The notes below the pieces were generated by a model, which had not been told where the DNA came from, did not search any database, and worked only from the letters and a program-made list of their open reading frames with translations. A program made the translations under genes and the position numbers. Shown here in pieces: positions 46,397 through 56,660 of a stretch of DNA of 64,000 nt. The stretch lies in NCBI GenBank assembly GCA_003226295.1, contig CP029803.1, forward strand, positions 1,607,477-1,671,476, in the 5' to 3' direction. How positions within the stretch are numbered: position 1 is the stretch's first letter; every line of letters starts with the position of its first letter. This stretch comes from Candidatus Moanabacter tarae (GTDB lineage Bacteria > Verrucomicrobiota > Verrucomicrobiia > Opitutales > UBA2987).

Positions 46397-47536
46397 ATGA
46401 AAACTTATAGATTCACCGGAGGAAATACTGCTCCAGAAACTTTTCCCGTTAAAGGGTTAATCAAAGCCGCAGAGAAAGGCATATCCCAAGTCGGGACTGG
46501 TTTTATCTCATATCCCGGCGAACTGGGGCATCAAGGGCTCAGAGAGGTCATTGCTCAGCGCGAAATGGACCGGGAGGGTGTAGAGGTTTCGCCTGCCTAC
46601 ATCTCATTAACCAACGGATCGATGCAGGCAGTAACTTTGATGGCAGAAACCTTTATGAAAGGTCCGGGAGATGTTGTCGTCACGGAAGAGCTCACCTACA
46701 TGGGAACGATTGGCGCCTACAAACGACTGGGCGCCCAGCTGGTTGGGGTTCCAATGGATAAAAACGGAATGGATCTCGACAAGTTGGAAGAGACTCTAGA
46801 ACGATTGCACGAAAACGGAACGCCCCCAGCTTTCATCTACACAATCCCGACCTACCATAACCCAACTGGGATCGTCATGCCCAAGGAGCGGCGTCTCCGC
46901 TTGATCGATATCGCCCGTTGTTTTGATACTATTGTGGTAGAAGACAACTGCTACGGGGATGTCCACTACGAAGGGGAAAAACCACCTGCCTTCTACGCTT
47001 TAGACGATGATCCCCGTCATATATATATCTGCTCGCTATCTAAGATCCTTGGCCCAGGAGTAAGGCAAGGGTACTTTTACGCACGCCCACCCTACCTGGA
47101 GAGAATCCTGGATCGTCGATATGACGGCGGCTGCAGTCTCCTATCTGGAAGTATCCTGGCCGCGTACTTTAAGGATAATTTCTGGGAGCACTGCAAAATG
47201 ACTAATGCACTTCTCAAAGAAAAACGCGACGCTACAATCGATGCGCTTCAAAGGGATCTTAGTGGCATTTGTTCCTGGACTCAGCCTATTGGAGGACTCT
47301 TCATCTGGATAAAGTTCCCGGATGATGTAGACCAAGTTGAACTCGATGCCCTCCTGGCCAAAAGGCAATTCATCCATTCACCCGGTAGAATTCTTCACGT
47401 CGAAGGAAAGGATATCCCTTACTTGCGAATTTCCTTTGGAGCCGTCCCATTGGATGATATTTCTGAAGGTATTGCCATTCTTGCCGATTGCATTCAAGCT
47501 GCCAGAAGGTTAAAACCAGCCGTAAGTGCTATTTAA
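46397..47536 (+). CDS. PLP-dependent class I/II aminotransferase
   Basis: This 379-residue aminotransferase has the fold-type I features AYISLTNGSMQAV, IPTYHNPTGIVMP, EDNCYGDVHYEG and the Schiff-base lysine in CSLSKILGPGVRQGYF. It resembles the enzyme domain of MocR/2-aminoadipate transaminases without the HTH. A clean ATG at 46397. It is convergent with hyuB, 78 bases apart. Substrate cannot be assigned. Confidence 0.92.
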   Translation: MKTYRFTGGNTAPETFPVKGLIKAAEKGISQVGTGFISYPGELGHQGLREVIAQREMDREGVEVSPAYISLTNGSMQAVTLMAETFMKGPGDVVVTEELTYMGTIGAYKRLGAQLVGVPMDKNGMDLDKLEETLERLHENGTPPAFIYTIPTYHNPTGIVMPKERRLRLIDIARCFDTIVVEDNCYGDVHYEGEKPPAFYALDDDPRHIYICSLSKILGPGVRQGYFYARPPYLERILDRRYDGGCSLLSGSILAAYFKDNFWEHCKMTNALLKEKRDATIDALQRDLSGICSWTQPIGGLFIWIKFPDDVDQVELDALLAKRQFIHSPGRILHVEGKDIPYLRISFGAVPLDDISEGIAILADCIQAARRLKPAVSAI

Positions 47537-47614
47537 ATGCCCTTACGCTAGTTACCTTCCTTGGCGCTCCCCGAGAATTTAGAAAACTTTATTTCCCCCA
47601 GAGGCCTCTCCTGA

Positions 47615-49330
47615 TCATTCCGCATTATGCACTTCCCGCAACAACACTGTTGCTGGCTCATCGACATCAGAAAGATCCTCCTTGATAACGACGCGGTACT
47701 CCGTTAGAGCCGCCTCTCTCGAAACCCTACCCTGTCTCACGTCTTCAAGCACCGCACTCAAAGCCCTCTCTTCAGGCCGAAAAAAACCGCCACCACCTGG
47801 TAACTTGAGTATAACCGATTGGCCGGGTTGAAGTTCATATTTGCCCTTTGGATGAGGGCGGGTTCCGTCCTGAAGAAACAACTCACCAGGGGCACCATCC
47901 TTTCCGCCTTGAAATCCTCGCGCAGCAAAGCGGGTCCGATCATACATACACGAATGGAGAACGGGGGCCTCCGAATCAACCATAAGCACCATCTCCTGAC
48001 CTAGTCCTCCACGAAACTTTCCTGCGCCTCCGGAATCGGTACGCAGTGCCCGTCTCAGCATAAGAACGGGAGACACCGCTTCAATCGCTTCTACCGGCAC
48101 TCCTTGAATCCCACTCGGAAAGGCTGTAGCTGAAAGTCCATCAGAAGTCGGCCGTGCACCCATTCCCCCGGCGGAAAAAAAGACATAAGAAAAAAGACAT
48201 CCCTCCCGATCATAACCTTCAAACTGCGTGTTCCACAATCCGGCCGATCCATCGGCTATCAAACGATCAGGAATAACATGTCCTAGGGCACCAAACACCG
48301 CTTGTGTCAGAAAATGTCCGATCAGGTGTCGTGCACCCACCGCACATGGATGAAGAGCATTCAACATACAACCCTCCGGAGCCTTCACCGTAACAGGTCG
48401 AAAATTGCCTTCATTCTGAGGCAAAGAAGGACTAATTACACAAGATAGAGGATATGTCGTGTAAGCATGGGTGTAATTGTACACTACATTAATTCCACGG
48501 TCGACCTGGGGCGAACTTCCAGCGTAATCAACCGTGAGATCGCTCCCGATTATGGAAATCGTAATACAGATCTTGAGCGGTTCATTAAATCCATCAACAC
48601 TAACCTCGTCTCGGTAGATTCCGTCAGGGATTTCGGATATGGCAGCTCGGGTAGCCGCCTCTGTTCGATCGAGAATCTCATCTGAAATCACCGTCAAATC
48701 CTCTAGCCCGCATTCACTTAGTAGTTCACATAGTTTTGTAGCACCAACATCGTTACCAGCTTGTTGTGCGTATAGATCCCCTACCACCAAATCCGGCATT
48801 CGGACGTTGGCTCGGACGATTTCAATGAGATCATGATTAAGCTCCCCTTCTTTAAATAGCCGCATGAAGGGAATGTGGAGTCCCTCTTCAAAAACCTCTC
48901 GTGCATCAGCTCCTAGCGTACGTCCTCCTATATCCATAGCATGGCATGTATTGGCAAACCAGCCGATTCCTTTGCCGCTATAAAAAACCGGAGTTACCAC
49001 TGTGATGTCATGAAGATGTCCAGAAGCTAGCCATGGATCGTTTGTTAGGAGGCTGTCCCCTGGTTTCCATTTCTCGATTGGGTGCTGCCGGACAAATGCC
49101 CTCACACAGTTAGCCATTGTATTAATATGCCCAGGAGTTCCTGTAACCGCTTGTGCAAGCATTCTTCCTTTTGCATCAAAGACACCAGCCGAGAGATCGC
49201 CTGCTTCCCTAACAACCGTTGTAAAAGATGCATGCATCAGAGCCGCTGCCTGCTCATCTACAATCGAAATGAGCCGATTCCAAAGCACCTCCAATAGGAT
49301 TGAGTCAATTTTCAATTTGCCAGATTCCAT
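47615..49330 (-). CDS. hyuB: Hydantoinase B / 5-oxoprolinase subunit B
   Basis: The ATG at 49330 (MESGKLKIDSILLEVLWNRL) gives 571 residues and matches the family start. An upstream ATG at 49423 would add a non-homologous tail. HyuB motifs are LLTNDPWLASGHLHDI, the YAGSSPQVDRGINVVYNYT stretch and, near the end, GAGKFRGGLGQEMV. With HyuA it forms the ATP-dependent N-methylhydantoinase/oxoprolinase complex that opens cyclic amides. Located 143 bases behind hyuA. Confidence 0.93.
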   Translation of the reverse strand: MESGKLKIDSILLEVLWNRLISIVDEQAAALMHASFTTVVREAGDLSAGVFDAKGRMLAQAVTGTPGHINTMANCVRAFVRQHPIEKWKPGDSLLTNDPWLASGHLHDITVVTPVFYSGKGIGWFANTCHAMDIGGRTLGADAREVFEEGLHIPFMRLFKEGELNHDLIEIVRANVRMPDLVVGDLYAQQAGNDVGATKLCELLSECGLEDLTVISDEILDRTEAATRAAISEIPDGIYRDEVSVDGFNEPLKICITISIIGSDLTVDYAGSSPQVDRGINVVYNYTHAYTTYPLSCVISPSLPQNEGNFRPVTVKAPEGCMLNALHPCAVGARHLIGHFLTQAVFGALGHVIPDRLIADGSAGLWNTQFEGYDREGCLFSYVFFSAGGMGARPTSDGLSATAFPSGIQGVPVEAIEAVSPVLMLRRALRTDSGGAGKFRGGLGQEMVLMVDSEAPVLHSCMYDRTRFAARGFQGGKDGAPGELFLQDGTRPHPKGKYELQPGQSVILKLPGGGGFFRPEERALSAVLEDVRQGRVSREAALTEYRVVIKEDLSDVDEPATVLLREVHNAE

Positions 49331-49473
49331 GGACTTCCAAGCCTTATTCGCAGTTTGAATTCTTCTACTCTCCAGTTGGATCTCATTCGTTAGTTTCAGA
49401 AAATCTCCCACGCTTGCTACCATCCATAACCTGAACTCTGGACAAGATTCTCACTCCGCCATTCACATTCTGC

Positions 49474-51564
49474 CTAGTCATTGGTATCCTTAGAGAGAAT
49501 GAGACAACCAGACCGACAAAGGGAGAGTTCCCAACCAGGCGGCACCACCGTTGTTGCTTCCTCCTCTTCAATAATTACGGGACCTGAAACGCGAAAGCCC
49601 GTCTCTAGAAAATACCGATTGAAGACAGAAGTTTTTCTGGGCTTATTATCGCCCTGGAAAAAAGCAAAACGATCCCCTTTTTTCGTTCCCTTATGATTCG
49701 AAGATGGTAATGCCTTGACCTTTTCGATTATCGGGTCCGGTCCAGACGCGGTCACACGCCAATGGACAACCTCAACTGAAACATCCGGACAGTTCCGCCC
49801 ATAAATCCGCCTGTATTCGCCTTCGAAAGCTAGAATGAGCTCTTTGTTTACCGATTCATCCGTTAGATTCTCCGGAATATTGACACGGATCTCGTGCCCC
49901 TGCCCCGCATATCGCATATCAGCAGTACGTCTCAACATGACTTCGTTGGGATCTACCCCAGCACCAACCACAATCTTCCGGCCCTCCTTCTCCAGTTCCG
50001 AAAAGATAGTATGCACATCCTCTGAATTCAGGTTTTCTAGGCGCGAGACAAAACTCCTCGAGAATTCGAAAGAAATCGGTGCCAACATCAAACCGAAAGC
50101 GGAACCTACACCAGCTACCGGAGGTACCACAACTTTCCTCACTCCAAGCAAGTCTGCAACCCCGCAAGAATGTATAGGGCCTGCGCCACCCGTAGCCACC
50201 ATAGTAAAGCCCTGCAATGCGACACCTGTCTCGGTAGCATGGACACGGGCTGCATTGGCCATATTCTCGTTCACCAATCGGTGAATCCCCCATGCCGTCC
50301 GATAAATGTCGATGTTCAATTTTTTTGCAAGTTTGGACAACGCGCTTTCAGAAGCATCCATGTTGAGGTGCATTCGACCACCTAGAAAAAAAGAAGGATT
50401 AAGGTACCCAAGGAAAAGATCAGCATCCGTCACAGTCGGCTCCTCCATCCCGGCCCCATAGCAAGCGGGTCCTGGCTCCGAACCGGCGCTCTCAGGACCG
50501 ACTTCTGGAAGACCCAGGTCATTCACTCGAGCTAAACTTCCCCCTCCAGCTCCAATCTCAATCAGATCGAGGACCGGGACCAATAGGGGCAAACCACTAC
50601 CTCTCTTGAAACGATAAATTCGTGCAACCTCTGAGCTCCCTGATATACGGAACTCTCCTCTTTCGATTAATACTGCTTTCGCCGTCGTCCCACCCATATC
50701 AAAGGCTAGAATCTTTTCTTCACCCGTCGCCCGACCCCAGTACTTAGCTGCCAAAGCACCACCGCAAGGACCTGACTCGATCAAACGGACAGGAAACTGT
50801 TTGGCTATTTCAACCGAACAAGTACCCGCATTTGATAACATAATGTGTAGAGGCCCCTTCAGTCCACTTGAGCTGAGTCCCTCTTCGAGGCCAGTGAGAT
50901 AACGGTCCGCTAACGGCTGAACGTAAGCGTTCGCAACCGTAGTTGAGGTCCGCTCGTACTCCCTCATCTCAGGTGCCACCTGATGGGAAATTGATAATGC
51001 AGTGTCCACCATTATCTCTTGCGTAATTTGAGCTGCTCGCTGCTCATGCGCTGAATAAATGTAACTATGAAGAAAACAAATCGCAATAGCTTCAACGCCT
51101 TCTTCCTTCAGTCCCTCGCAAGCTTTCCTCACCATAGATTCGTCAAGATCAAGTAGGATCTCCCCCGTAACCTTTACCCGTTCTGGGATTTCAAATCTTA
51201 ATCGTCTTTGAACCAGGGGCACTGGGAGTTCGAGGAAAAGGTCATAGATATCGTAGCGCCCTTCCCTACCTATATCGAGGGTATCGCGAAAACCTTCGGT
51301 CGTGATGAGACCTGTTTTCGCTCCCCTTCTCTCGATCAAGGTGTTTGTAACAAGGGTTGTCCCGTGTATCGTTCGGCTAACCTCTTCGGCTTGAAAAACT
51401 CTTTCCTGCAAGAGCCGGTGAACCCCTTCCAATACCGCCTCCGAGGGATCTGGATAGCTTGTAAGTACTTTCACGACGCGCAGGGCACCAGTTCCGTGCT
51501 CCAAAACTACCAGATCGGTAAACGTTCCTCCAATATCAACCGATAGCAGATAGCGCTTATTCAC
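49474..51564 (-). CDS. hyuA: Hydantoinase A / 5-oxoprolinase subunit A
   Basis: This 696-residue ATPase subunit begins with SVDIGGTFTDLVV, the N-terminal phosphate loop of the actin-like fold, and has TTLVTNTLIERRGAKTGLITTEGFRD, AFDMGGTTAKAVL, GPACYG and GGAGPIHSCGVADLLG. The full length supports an N-methylhydantoinase or acetophenone carboxylase-like enzyme. It is second in an amidohydrolase-hyuA-hyuB operon. Substrate is uncertain, as these subunits are used for several cyclic amides. Confidence 0.94.
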   Translation of the reverse strand: MNKRYLLSVDIGGTFTDLVVLEHGTGALRVVKVLTSYPDPSEAVLEGVHRLLQERVFQAEEVSRTIHGTTLVTNTLIERRGAKTGLITTEGFRDTLDIGREGRYDIYDLFLELPVPLVQRRLRFEIPERVKVTGEILLDLDESMVRKACEGLKEEGVEAIAICFLHSYIYSAHEQRAAQITQEIMVDTALSISHQVAPEMREYERTSTTVANAYVQPLADRYLTGLEEGLSSSGLKGPLHIMLSNAGTCSVEIAKQFPVRLIESGPCGGALAAKYWGRATGEEKILAFDMGGTTAKAVLIERGEFRISGSSEVARIYRFKRGSGLPLLVPVLDLIEIGAGGGSLARVNDLGLPEVGPESAGSEPGPACYGAGMEEPTVTDADLFLGYLNPSFFLGGRMHLNMDASESALSKLAKKLNIDIYRTAWGIHRLVNENMANAARVHATETGVALQGFTMVATGGAGPIHSCGVADLLGVRKVVVPPVAGVGSAFGLMLAPISFEFSRSFVSRLENLNSEDVHTIFSELEKEGRKIVVGAGVDPNEVMLRRTADMRYAGQGHEIRVNIPENLTDESVNKELILAFEGEYRRIYGRNCPDVSVEVVHWRVTASGPDPIIEKVKALPSSNHKGTKKGDRFAFFQGDNKPRKTSVFNRYFLETGFRVSGPVIIEEEEATTVVPPGWELSLCRSGCLILSKDTND

Positions 51565-51739
51565 CGTATCTAAATGCGATTAAGCGAAGCAGTAACGAAC
51601 TTCTCAAATCAATCGCTGGACAACTCAGCAATCTCCAATTTAATATGAATTTTATCAGTAAACCTGTACGTGAGCAGGAGAATTAGCCTAAAAGTATTTA
51701 GGCCCGACTTCTTTCAATTGCTCAATCATCAAAATCCTC

Positions 51740-52585
51740 TTACTGATTTCTAACCTCCCAGTGATATGCCTCCTTGGAGTTTTTCCAAAGTATTTTCTCA
51801 AGCACCTCTTCACCCGTATCTTTGAAATATTCCCGAACAATATTCAGAGTCAAAGTATACTCACCATACAATTCACACGGGGTCCAATTGCTCGAATAAA
51901 GGAGACGGTCATTTCCTAAAGCCTCCACTAAAGCATCAATTGTCGGACGATAGTAGTTTACATCGGTCGGCGCTGGCTGTTTAGCCGTACATTCCACCAT
52001 TCCTGATAGTTTGCAGTAGACATTAAGACATTCAGCCAATTCATTAATCCCCTCCATCCAAACCGGATCGGGTGTTTTTCCATCCACTAATACAAGTGCA
52101 GTATGATTCACAACCAGCCGAAGAGAAGAATGCCCACGGACAAACCCGGCAAGCTCACTGAGTTCCTCGGGACGGACCATCAAATCCATAGATAGATTCC
52201 GCTCCATGAGCATCTTTGCACAATCATCAAGACTCCTACTCCCATACGAATTCGGTCCTCTTGTATTAACACGGATACCGCGGAAGAGAGGGTTCTCAGC
52301 AAAACGGTTAAGGTTCGATTCAAAATTTTCATCTGCCGGATCAAGGTTGCCAACAAAGCCCTTAACCATCGGCTCATCCTTTGCTAAATCGAGGATCCAT
52401 TGATTATCCTCAAGCCAAGGACTGGCCTCAACCACAATGACACCAGTTACCCCTTTCGGTTCTGCTAGAGCTTTATAGCGATCTGGCATACTCGGCTGGT
52501 AGATTGACCCACTCTCCGGGCTCGGCCAGGGGACTCCTTGCTCTCGTTCCGTATCATAAAAATGAATATGCGTATCAATGATCAT
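51740..52585 (-). CDS. Amidohydrolase-2 family hydrolase (lactonase-like)
   Basis: This 281-residue TIM-barrel hydrolase has an N-terminal H-x-H in IIDTHIHFYDTE, GVIVVEASPWLEDNQWIL, RGIRVNTRGP, LVVNHTA, and near the end RLLYSSNWTPCELYGEY (the conserved S-N-W replaces the more common S-D-W). Similar to 2-pyrone-4,6-dicarboxylate hydrolases and L-rhamnono-gamma-lactonases. It precedes hyuA by 175 bases on the same strand. The D-to-N change at the catalytic-acid position is notable. Confidence 0.88.
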   Translation of the reverse strand: MIIDTHIHFYDTEREQGVPWPSPESGSIYQPSMPDRYKALAEPKGVTGVIVVEASPWLEDNQWILDLAKDEPMVKGFVGNLDPADENFESNLNRFAENPLFRGIRVNTRGPNSYGSRSLDDCAKMLMERNLSMDLMVRPEELSELAGFVRGHSSLRLVVNHTALVLVDGKTPDPVWMEGINELAECLNVYCKLSGMVECTAKQPAPTDVNYYRPTIDALVEALGNDRLLYSSNWTPCELYGEYTLTLNIVREYFKDTGEEVLEKILWKNSKEAYHWEVRNQ

Positions 52586-53087
52586 GGTAATGAAATCTAT
52601 CGAGGAAGATCGTCTATTCCAGCTCTATTTAAGGAGAGTTTACGATTAAAATAGAGTAGAAGAAAAAGCTTCTTCTTGTTGAATTGCCCTATTTCCGCTA
52701 CTCCACTGGCCCCAATTCTCTTTCAATCGAATTGCTGTTCCAAATAACTCTACACAAGAGAGACGGCTCAACGCCATAACAAAATGGATCTCTCCATTTC
52801 CTCATTCGAAGCGTTAGAATTCGAGAATTACATGACAGAGGGGCGAAAACATGCTACCTTTTATGGAAGAAAATATCACGACATTGTGACTGTCTGAATG
52901 TATCTTCTCCAAATGCTATAAGTTGTTCTGATTTCACCTGAAGAACTAAAGGAATTACTATCCTAAAACGAATAAGAGCCCTGATGATCCAATAGAGCAT
53001 TTAGTTTGACAAATCCCTACTGTGGGAACGGGAGTAAGAACGCATACCAACTGGTTTGTTTCAGCCTAGCAACCACTCTTCCTAAAT
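52586..53087. other. Divergent intergenic region, no gene seen
   Basis: The 502 bases between the amidohydrolase (-) and RraA-like gene (+) are A+T-rich with no coding frame, probably carrying both promoters. I see no regulator gene nearby and no clear operator repeats. Confidence 0.5.
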
Positions 53088-53783
53088 ATGAGTAAATCAA
53101 ATTCATTTCTAAAAGTAGATCCATCGATCCTCAATGATTTGGCGGATTACGATTCCGCCACCGTACAGAATGCAGCTATTCTTGTTCGTGGATATGTCCC
53201 AGCTGGGGAAGACTACACGGGACCTGATCTTGAGCAACTGCTTCCAAAGAAAGGTGGTGTAACTGTCGGCTACGCGATGACCTCGGTATGGACCCCAATT
53301 ACGGAACCTGCCAGCCAGCCTCTGGATCAGAATATACTTTGGGATATGATAGCAGACACCACCGCACCAATCGTTGTTGTATTGAAAGATGGTGATCCAC
53401 AGCCGAACAGAGGCGCTCTCATTGGCGATGGAATGGCCTACTTGATGAAAGCTTTGGGAACAGTCGGAGCAATCGTGGCCGGAAATGCGCGCGACATTCC
53501 GGGCATTGCGAAATCTGGGATTGGACTATGGGCAACCGGGACAGTACCTGGACATGGCCCCTTCGGGATCCAGCAGATCGGTGATACTGTAGAAGTAGCC
53601 CAACTGAAGATTAAACATGGAGATATTCTAGTCTGTGACCAAGATGGCGTGGCTCGTGTTCCAATAGAAATCGCGGCCGACGTGGCAAAAGCCTGCGCTG
53701 AGGTGCGGGCGAAAGAGTCAAGGTTTCATGCAACATTCAAAAACGAGAGTTTTTCTATTGAGGAGTGGCGGGCCACTCGATAG
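53088..53783 (+). CDS. RraA-family aldolase/hydrolase-like protein
   Basis: This 231-residue protein has LADYDSATVQNAAILVRGY, PTVGYAMTSVWT-like strands, GDGMAYLMKALGTVGAIVAGNARDI and CDQDGVARVPIEIA. RraA-fold members are divalent-metal aldolases such as HMG/CHA aldolase, as well as E. coli RraA. The GDG and R-D-I-like motifs support a metal-dependent aldolase more than a ribonuclease regulator. It is followed 51 bases later by a PLP dehydratase, both perhaps in one unit. Confidence 0.85.
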   Translation: MSKSNSFLKVDPSILNDLADYDSATVQNAAILVRGYVPAGEDYTGPDLEQLLPKKGGVTVGYAMTSVWTPITEPASQPLDQNILWDMIADTTAPIVVVLKDGDPQPNRGALIGDGMAYLMKALGTVGAIVAGNARDIPGIAKSGIGLWATGTVPGHGPFGIQQIGDTVEVAQLKIKHGDILVCDQDGVARVPIEIAADVAKACAEVRAKESRFHATFKNESFSIEEWRATR

Positions 53784-53834
53784 TCAAAGCCCTTTTAAAA
53801 GATCCTGGGGAATAAGATCCATTTCAGAGTTCAC

Positions 53835-54827
53835 TTGAGGGCGAAAGGCACAGAGGCACTCGGATTTACACTAGCCGATTTTGAAACGGCCGCGGCAGCG
53901 TTCAGTGGGATCTTATCTCCGACTCCTCAGATCTCGTGGCCTCTATTGAACCAAAGATGTGGATGCGAGGTATGGGTTAAACATGAAAATCACCTTCCAA
54001 CGGGTTCCTTCAAACTTAGAGGGGGCATCTGGTATACCGAAAAAATGCTCAAGTCCAGGAACGGAAGCAACGGCGTAATAGCCGCCACCCGCGGCAATCA
54101 TGGTCAGAGCGTGGCCTTATCTGCACTTAGCTATAGAATTCCAGCCTCGGTTGTAGTCCCCTTCGGGAACAGTATAGAAAAAAATAGAGCCATGGTCGCC
54201 TATGGGGCGAAATTAATTCAATTCGGTACCGATTTTGACGATTCGTTGCAACGTGCTTACCAGTTGGCCTCGGAACGGGATCTTAGCTTCTTCCCTTCGT
54301 TCCATCCTCTCTTGGTCCAGGGCGTTGGAACCTACGCTATTGAATTCTTCAGGGGAGCACCGGACCTACACACTGTTTACGTGCCAATCGGGTTGGGTTC
54401 CGGAATTTGTGGAATGATTGCAGCTCGTAATGCCCTGAATTTGCAGACTGACATCGTTGGAGTCGTAGCTGAAAAGGCCCCAGCATATGCTCTTTCCTTT
54501 GCCCGAGGAAAATCCATCGATACTAAATCATCAGGTACTATAGCCGACGGATTAGCGGTCCGGAAACCCCACCCCGCAGCGTTGGAATTCATTCTCAACG
54601 GAGCGTCACGCATTGTAGCTGTGACAGAGAAACAAATTCTTGATGCAATTGGTTTTCTCTTTCGTGATACACACAATATCGCGGAAGGAGCCGGCGCCGG
54701 GCCTTTAGCCGCATTGCTCAAGGAGAGAGAAAATATGCAGGGTCGAAGAGTAGGATTAGTGCTCTCAGGAGGAAACATTGATTGGGAACTTTTTCTCTGC
54801 GCAAATGAGCAAGCATCTACTTCGTAA
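53835..54827 (+). CDS. Threonine/serine dehydratase-like PLP enzyme
   Basis: This 330-residue fold-type II PLP enzyme has the lysine in LPTGSFKLRGG (about residues 57-67), the glycine-rich phosphate loop GLGSGICGMIA, and ATRGNHGQSVA near 90. These match catabolic threonine dehydratase or related hydroxyectoine/hydroxyaspartate dehydratases. The C-terminal ACT regulatory domain is absent, so it is a catabolic type. Start is TTG at 53835 with no nearby ATG. It sits behind the RraA-like gene. Confidence 0.88.
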   Translation: MRAKGTEALGFTLADFETAAAAFSGILSPTPQISWPLLNQRCGCEVWVKHENHLPTGSFKLRGGIWYTEKMLKSRNGSNGVIAATRGNHGQSVALSALSYRIPASVVVPFGNSIEKNRAMVAYGAKLIQFGTDFDDSLQRAYQLASERDLSFFPSFHPLLVQGVGTYAIEFFRGAPDLHTVYVPIGLGSGICGMIAARNALNLQTDIVGVVAEKAPAYALSFARGKSIDTKSSGTIADGLAVRKPHPAALEFILNGASRIVAVTEKQILDAIGFLFRDTHNIAEGAGAGPLAALLKERENMQGRRVGLVLSGGNIDWELFLCANEQASTS

Positions 54828-55264
54828 AAGGATATTAAGTAGGCTGAAATATTCGACAAGTCGCAGGATCTTAGGTTACAAGAATTCCGGACTGCGTATG
54901 CTAGTCTAGAAGTAAACGTCCTTTAGGTTAGATCCAGCAATTTCTGGATTAACCTTATTTATAACGTATTTGAATCTGCTTACTCATTCCAACAAACAAC
55001 TAGCTCACAATCCTGTCAAAATCCTTAAACAGATGCAGAAAAAAACAGAGATTGTACAAATCCCGACCAATACTTAACCGTACAACCAATCACTGACGGA
55101 TTTTTATGGCAGTAGATTCTCGTTTACAAATATCGGCAAATAGCACAGTAAGAAGCCTAATTCCCAATATCGTTGCATCATAAAGGCAACTAGAACCTTG
55201 GTGCTGGAAACCGTAGAATCATAGGAGCTAGGCTCCGTTCGTCAGCTAGGAAAGGGTAGAATCA
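54828..55264. other. Intergenic region, no gene seen
   Basis: The 437 bases are A+T-rich with stops in every frame. No clear hairpin or RNA gene was recognised. It should hold the promoter of the glycosyltransferase-acyltransferase pair. Confidence 0.5.
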
Positions 55265-55957
55265 ATGAAACTTTCGGTCGTGGTTCCATGCTATAACGAA
55301 GAACCGACTATCCGTAAGATTTTACATCGGGTTGAGGCTTCACCACTTGACATCATCGAAGTGATTGTGATTGACGACAATTCAACGGATGGGACTAGAG
55401 AAACTCTACTTAGAGAATTCCAACGGCCGCCCTTTCGACTCATCATGCACAGGGAAAACAAGGGTAAGGGAGCGGCGCTCCGATCCGGCTTCAAGTGCGC
55501 TAAGGGCGATGTTGTTGTCATTCAGGACGCCGATCTCGAATATGATCCGGATGACTATGGAAAACTTCTCAAACCAATTCTTGAGGGAGAAACCGAAGTT
55601 GCTTATGGCTCCCGATTCAAAAGCCCAAATAATCATACCCGTAGTCTCAGTTTTTGCTACTTGGTTAACTCGATGCTTACCCGATTGTCTAATATCGTGT
55701 CGGCTACCAAACTGACGGATATGGAAACCTGTATGAAAATGCTCACCAAAAGGACCCTGGACCAGATCACGATCGAGGAAGACGGTTTTGGAGTAGAACC
55801 CGAGATCACGGCAAAGATCGCTCGCCTGAATCTGCCTATACGGGAAGTAGGAATCTCCTATCAGCGAAGGACACACAAGCAGGGGAAAAAAATCCGATGG
55901 AAAGACGGAATCGATACTCTCTGGTGTATTTTTAAATACAATCTTCGTCCCTCTTGA
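55265..55957 (+). CDS. Family 2 glycosyltransferase
   Basis: This 230-residue GT2 enzyme has LSVVVPCYNEEPTIRKIL at the N-terminus, VIDDNSTDGT, ENKGKGAALRSGF and the metal-binding VIQDADLEYDP motif (about residues 90-97). It resembles dolichyl- or undecaprenyl-phosphate sugar transferases (DPM1-like) without a membrane anchor. The C-terminus KQGKKIRWKDGI is typical. It is 13 bases before the acyltransferase gene, so both are likely in one envelope-lipid operon. Confidence 0.9.
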   Translation: MKLSVVVPCYNEEPTIRKILHRVEASPLDIIEVIVIDDNSTDGTRETLLREFQRPPFRLIMHRENKGKGAALRSGFKCAKGDVVVIQDADLEYDPDDYGKLLKPILEGETEVAYGSRFKSPNNHTRSLSFCYLVNSMLTRLSNIVSATKLTDMETCMKMLTKRTLDQITIEEDGFGVEPEITAKIARLNLPIREVGISYQRRTHKQGKKIRWKDGIDTLWCIFKYNLRPS

Positions 55958-55970
55958 GGGAAGTTAAAAC

Positions 55971-56660
55971 ATGAAGTCCTTCGAGAATGCTCTACCCGCG
56001 GCGAGCAACGAGAAAAACCCGCATATCAACCGGATTTCCGGTTGGCGCCGTGTTCTTCTTTGGCCGCTCAGCATCCTGATCCGAGTCTGGTCTGCTACTA
56101 CAGAGATAGTCATCAGCACTGAGGATAAGGCCCTCCTTTCTGATATTTCCCAACCTGTTGTCATCCTCCTTTGGCATAACAGGCTTTTTCTCGCCACTCA
56201 AATATTCCAGAAATTCAGGAGACAAAGCAAAATCTGGGGACTGGTTAGCACCAGTCAAGACGGAGCCTGGCTGGCCGCTTTTTTCTCTCTTGTTGGGATC
56301 GGATCCGTCCGCGGCTCAACCAGTCACCGTGCTTTTGGCGCAACCAGAGAGTTGCTTGCCAGGTTTAATTGCGGAAGCGACATAGGTATAACTCCTGACG
56401 GCCCGAAAGGTCCTCGATACAAATTCGGGAGGGGTGTTGTTCGCATTGTCCGAAAGACTGGCGCTCCTCTCCTTCTCATTTCCGGAAAAATCGATAGGTT
56501 CTGGAGCTTTAATAGCTGGGACGGCTTCCTCCTCCCAAAGCCTTTCTCGAAGATCTACCTCCGGGTCTCACGGATTGAGAGCTTTGATGATCTGCAGGCG
56601 AAATCTGAACCTGAAGCAGCTGAGATTCTCCGCCAAAAATTAAATGATTTATCTCTTTAG
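55971..56660 (+). CDS. DUF374-type lysophospholipid acyltransferase-like protein
   Basis: This 229-residue protein has the pattern VVILLWHNRLFLATQ (H-x-x-x-x-F/D type), TSQDGAWLAAFFSLVGIGSVRGST, GITPDGPKGPRYKFGRGVVRI and GAPLLLISG, typical of DUF374 members of the acyltransferase superfamily. A hydrophobic N-terminal stretch (RVLLWPLSILIRVWS) suggests membrane association. Function could be lipid A or glycerolipid acylation. It is directly behind the GT2 gene. Confidence 0.82.
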   Translation: MKSFENALPAASNEKNPHINRISGWRRVLLWPLSILIRVWSATTEIVISTEDKALLSDISQPVVILLWHNRLFLATQIFQKFRRQSKIWGLVSTSQDGAWLAAFFSLVGIGSVRGSTSHRAFGATRELLARFNCGSDIGITPDGPKGPRYKFGRGVVRIVRKTGAPLLLISGKIDRFWSFNSWDGFLLPKPFSKIYLRVSRIESFDDLQAKSEPEAAEILRQKLNDLSL

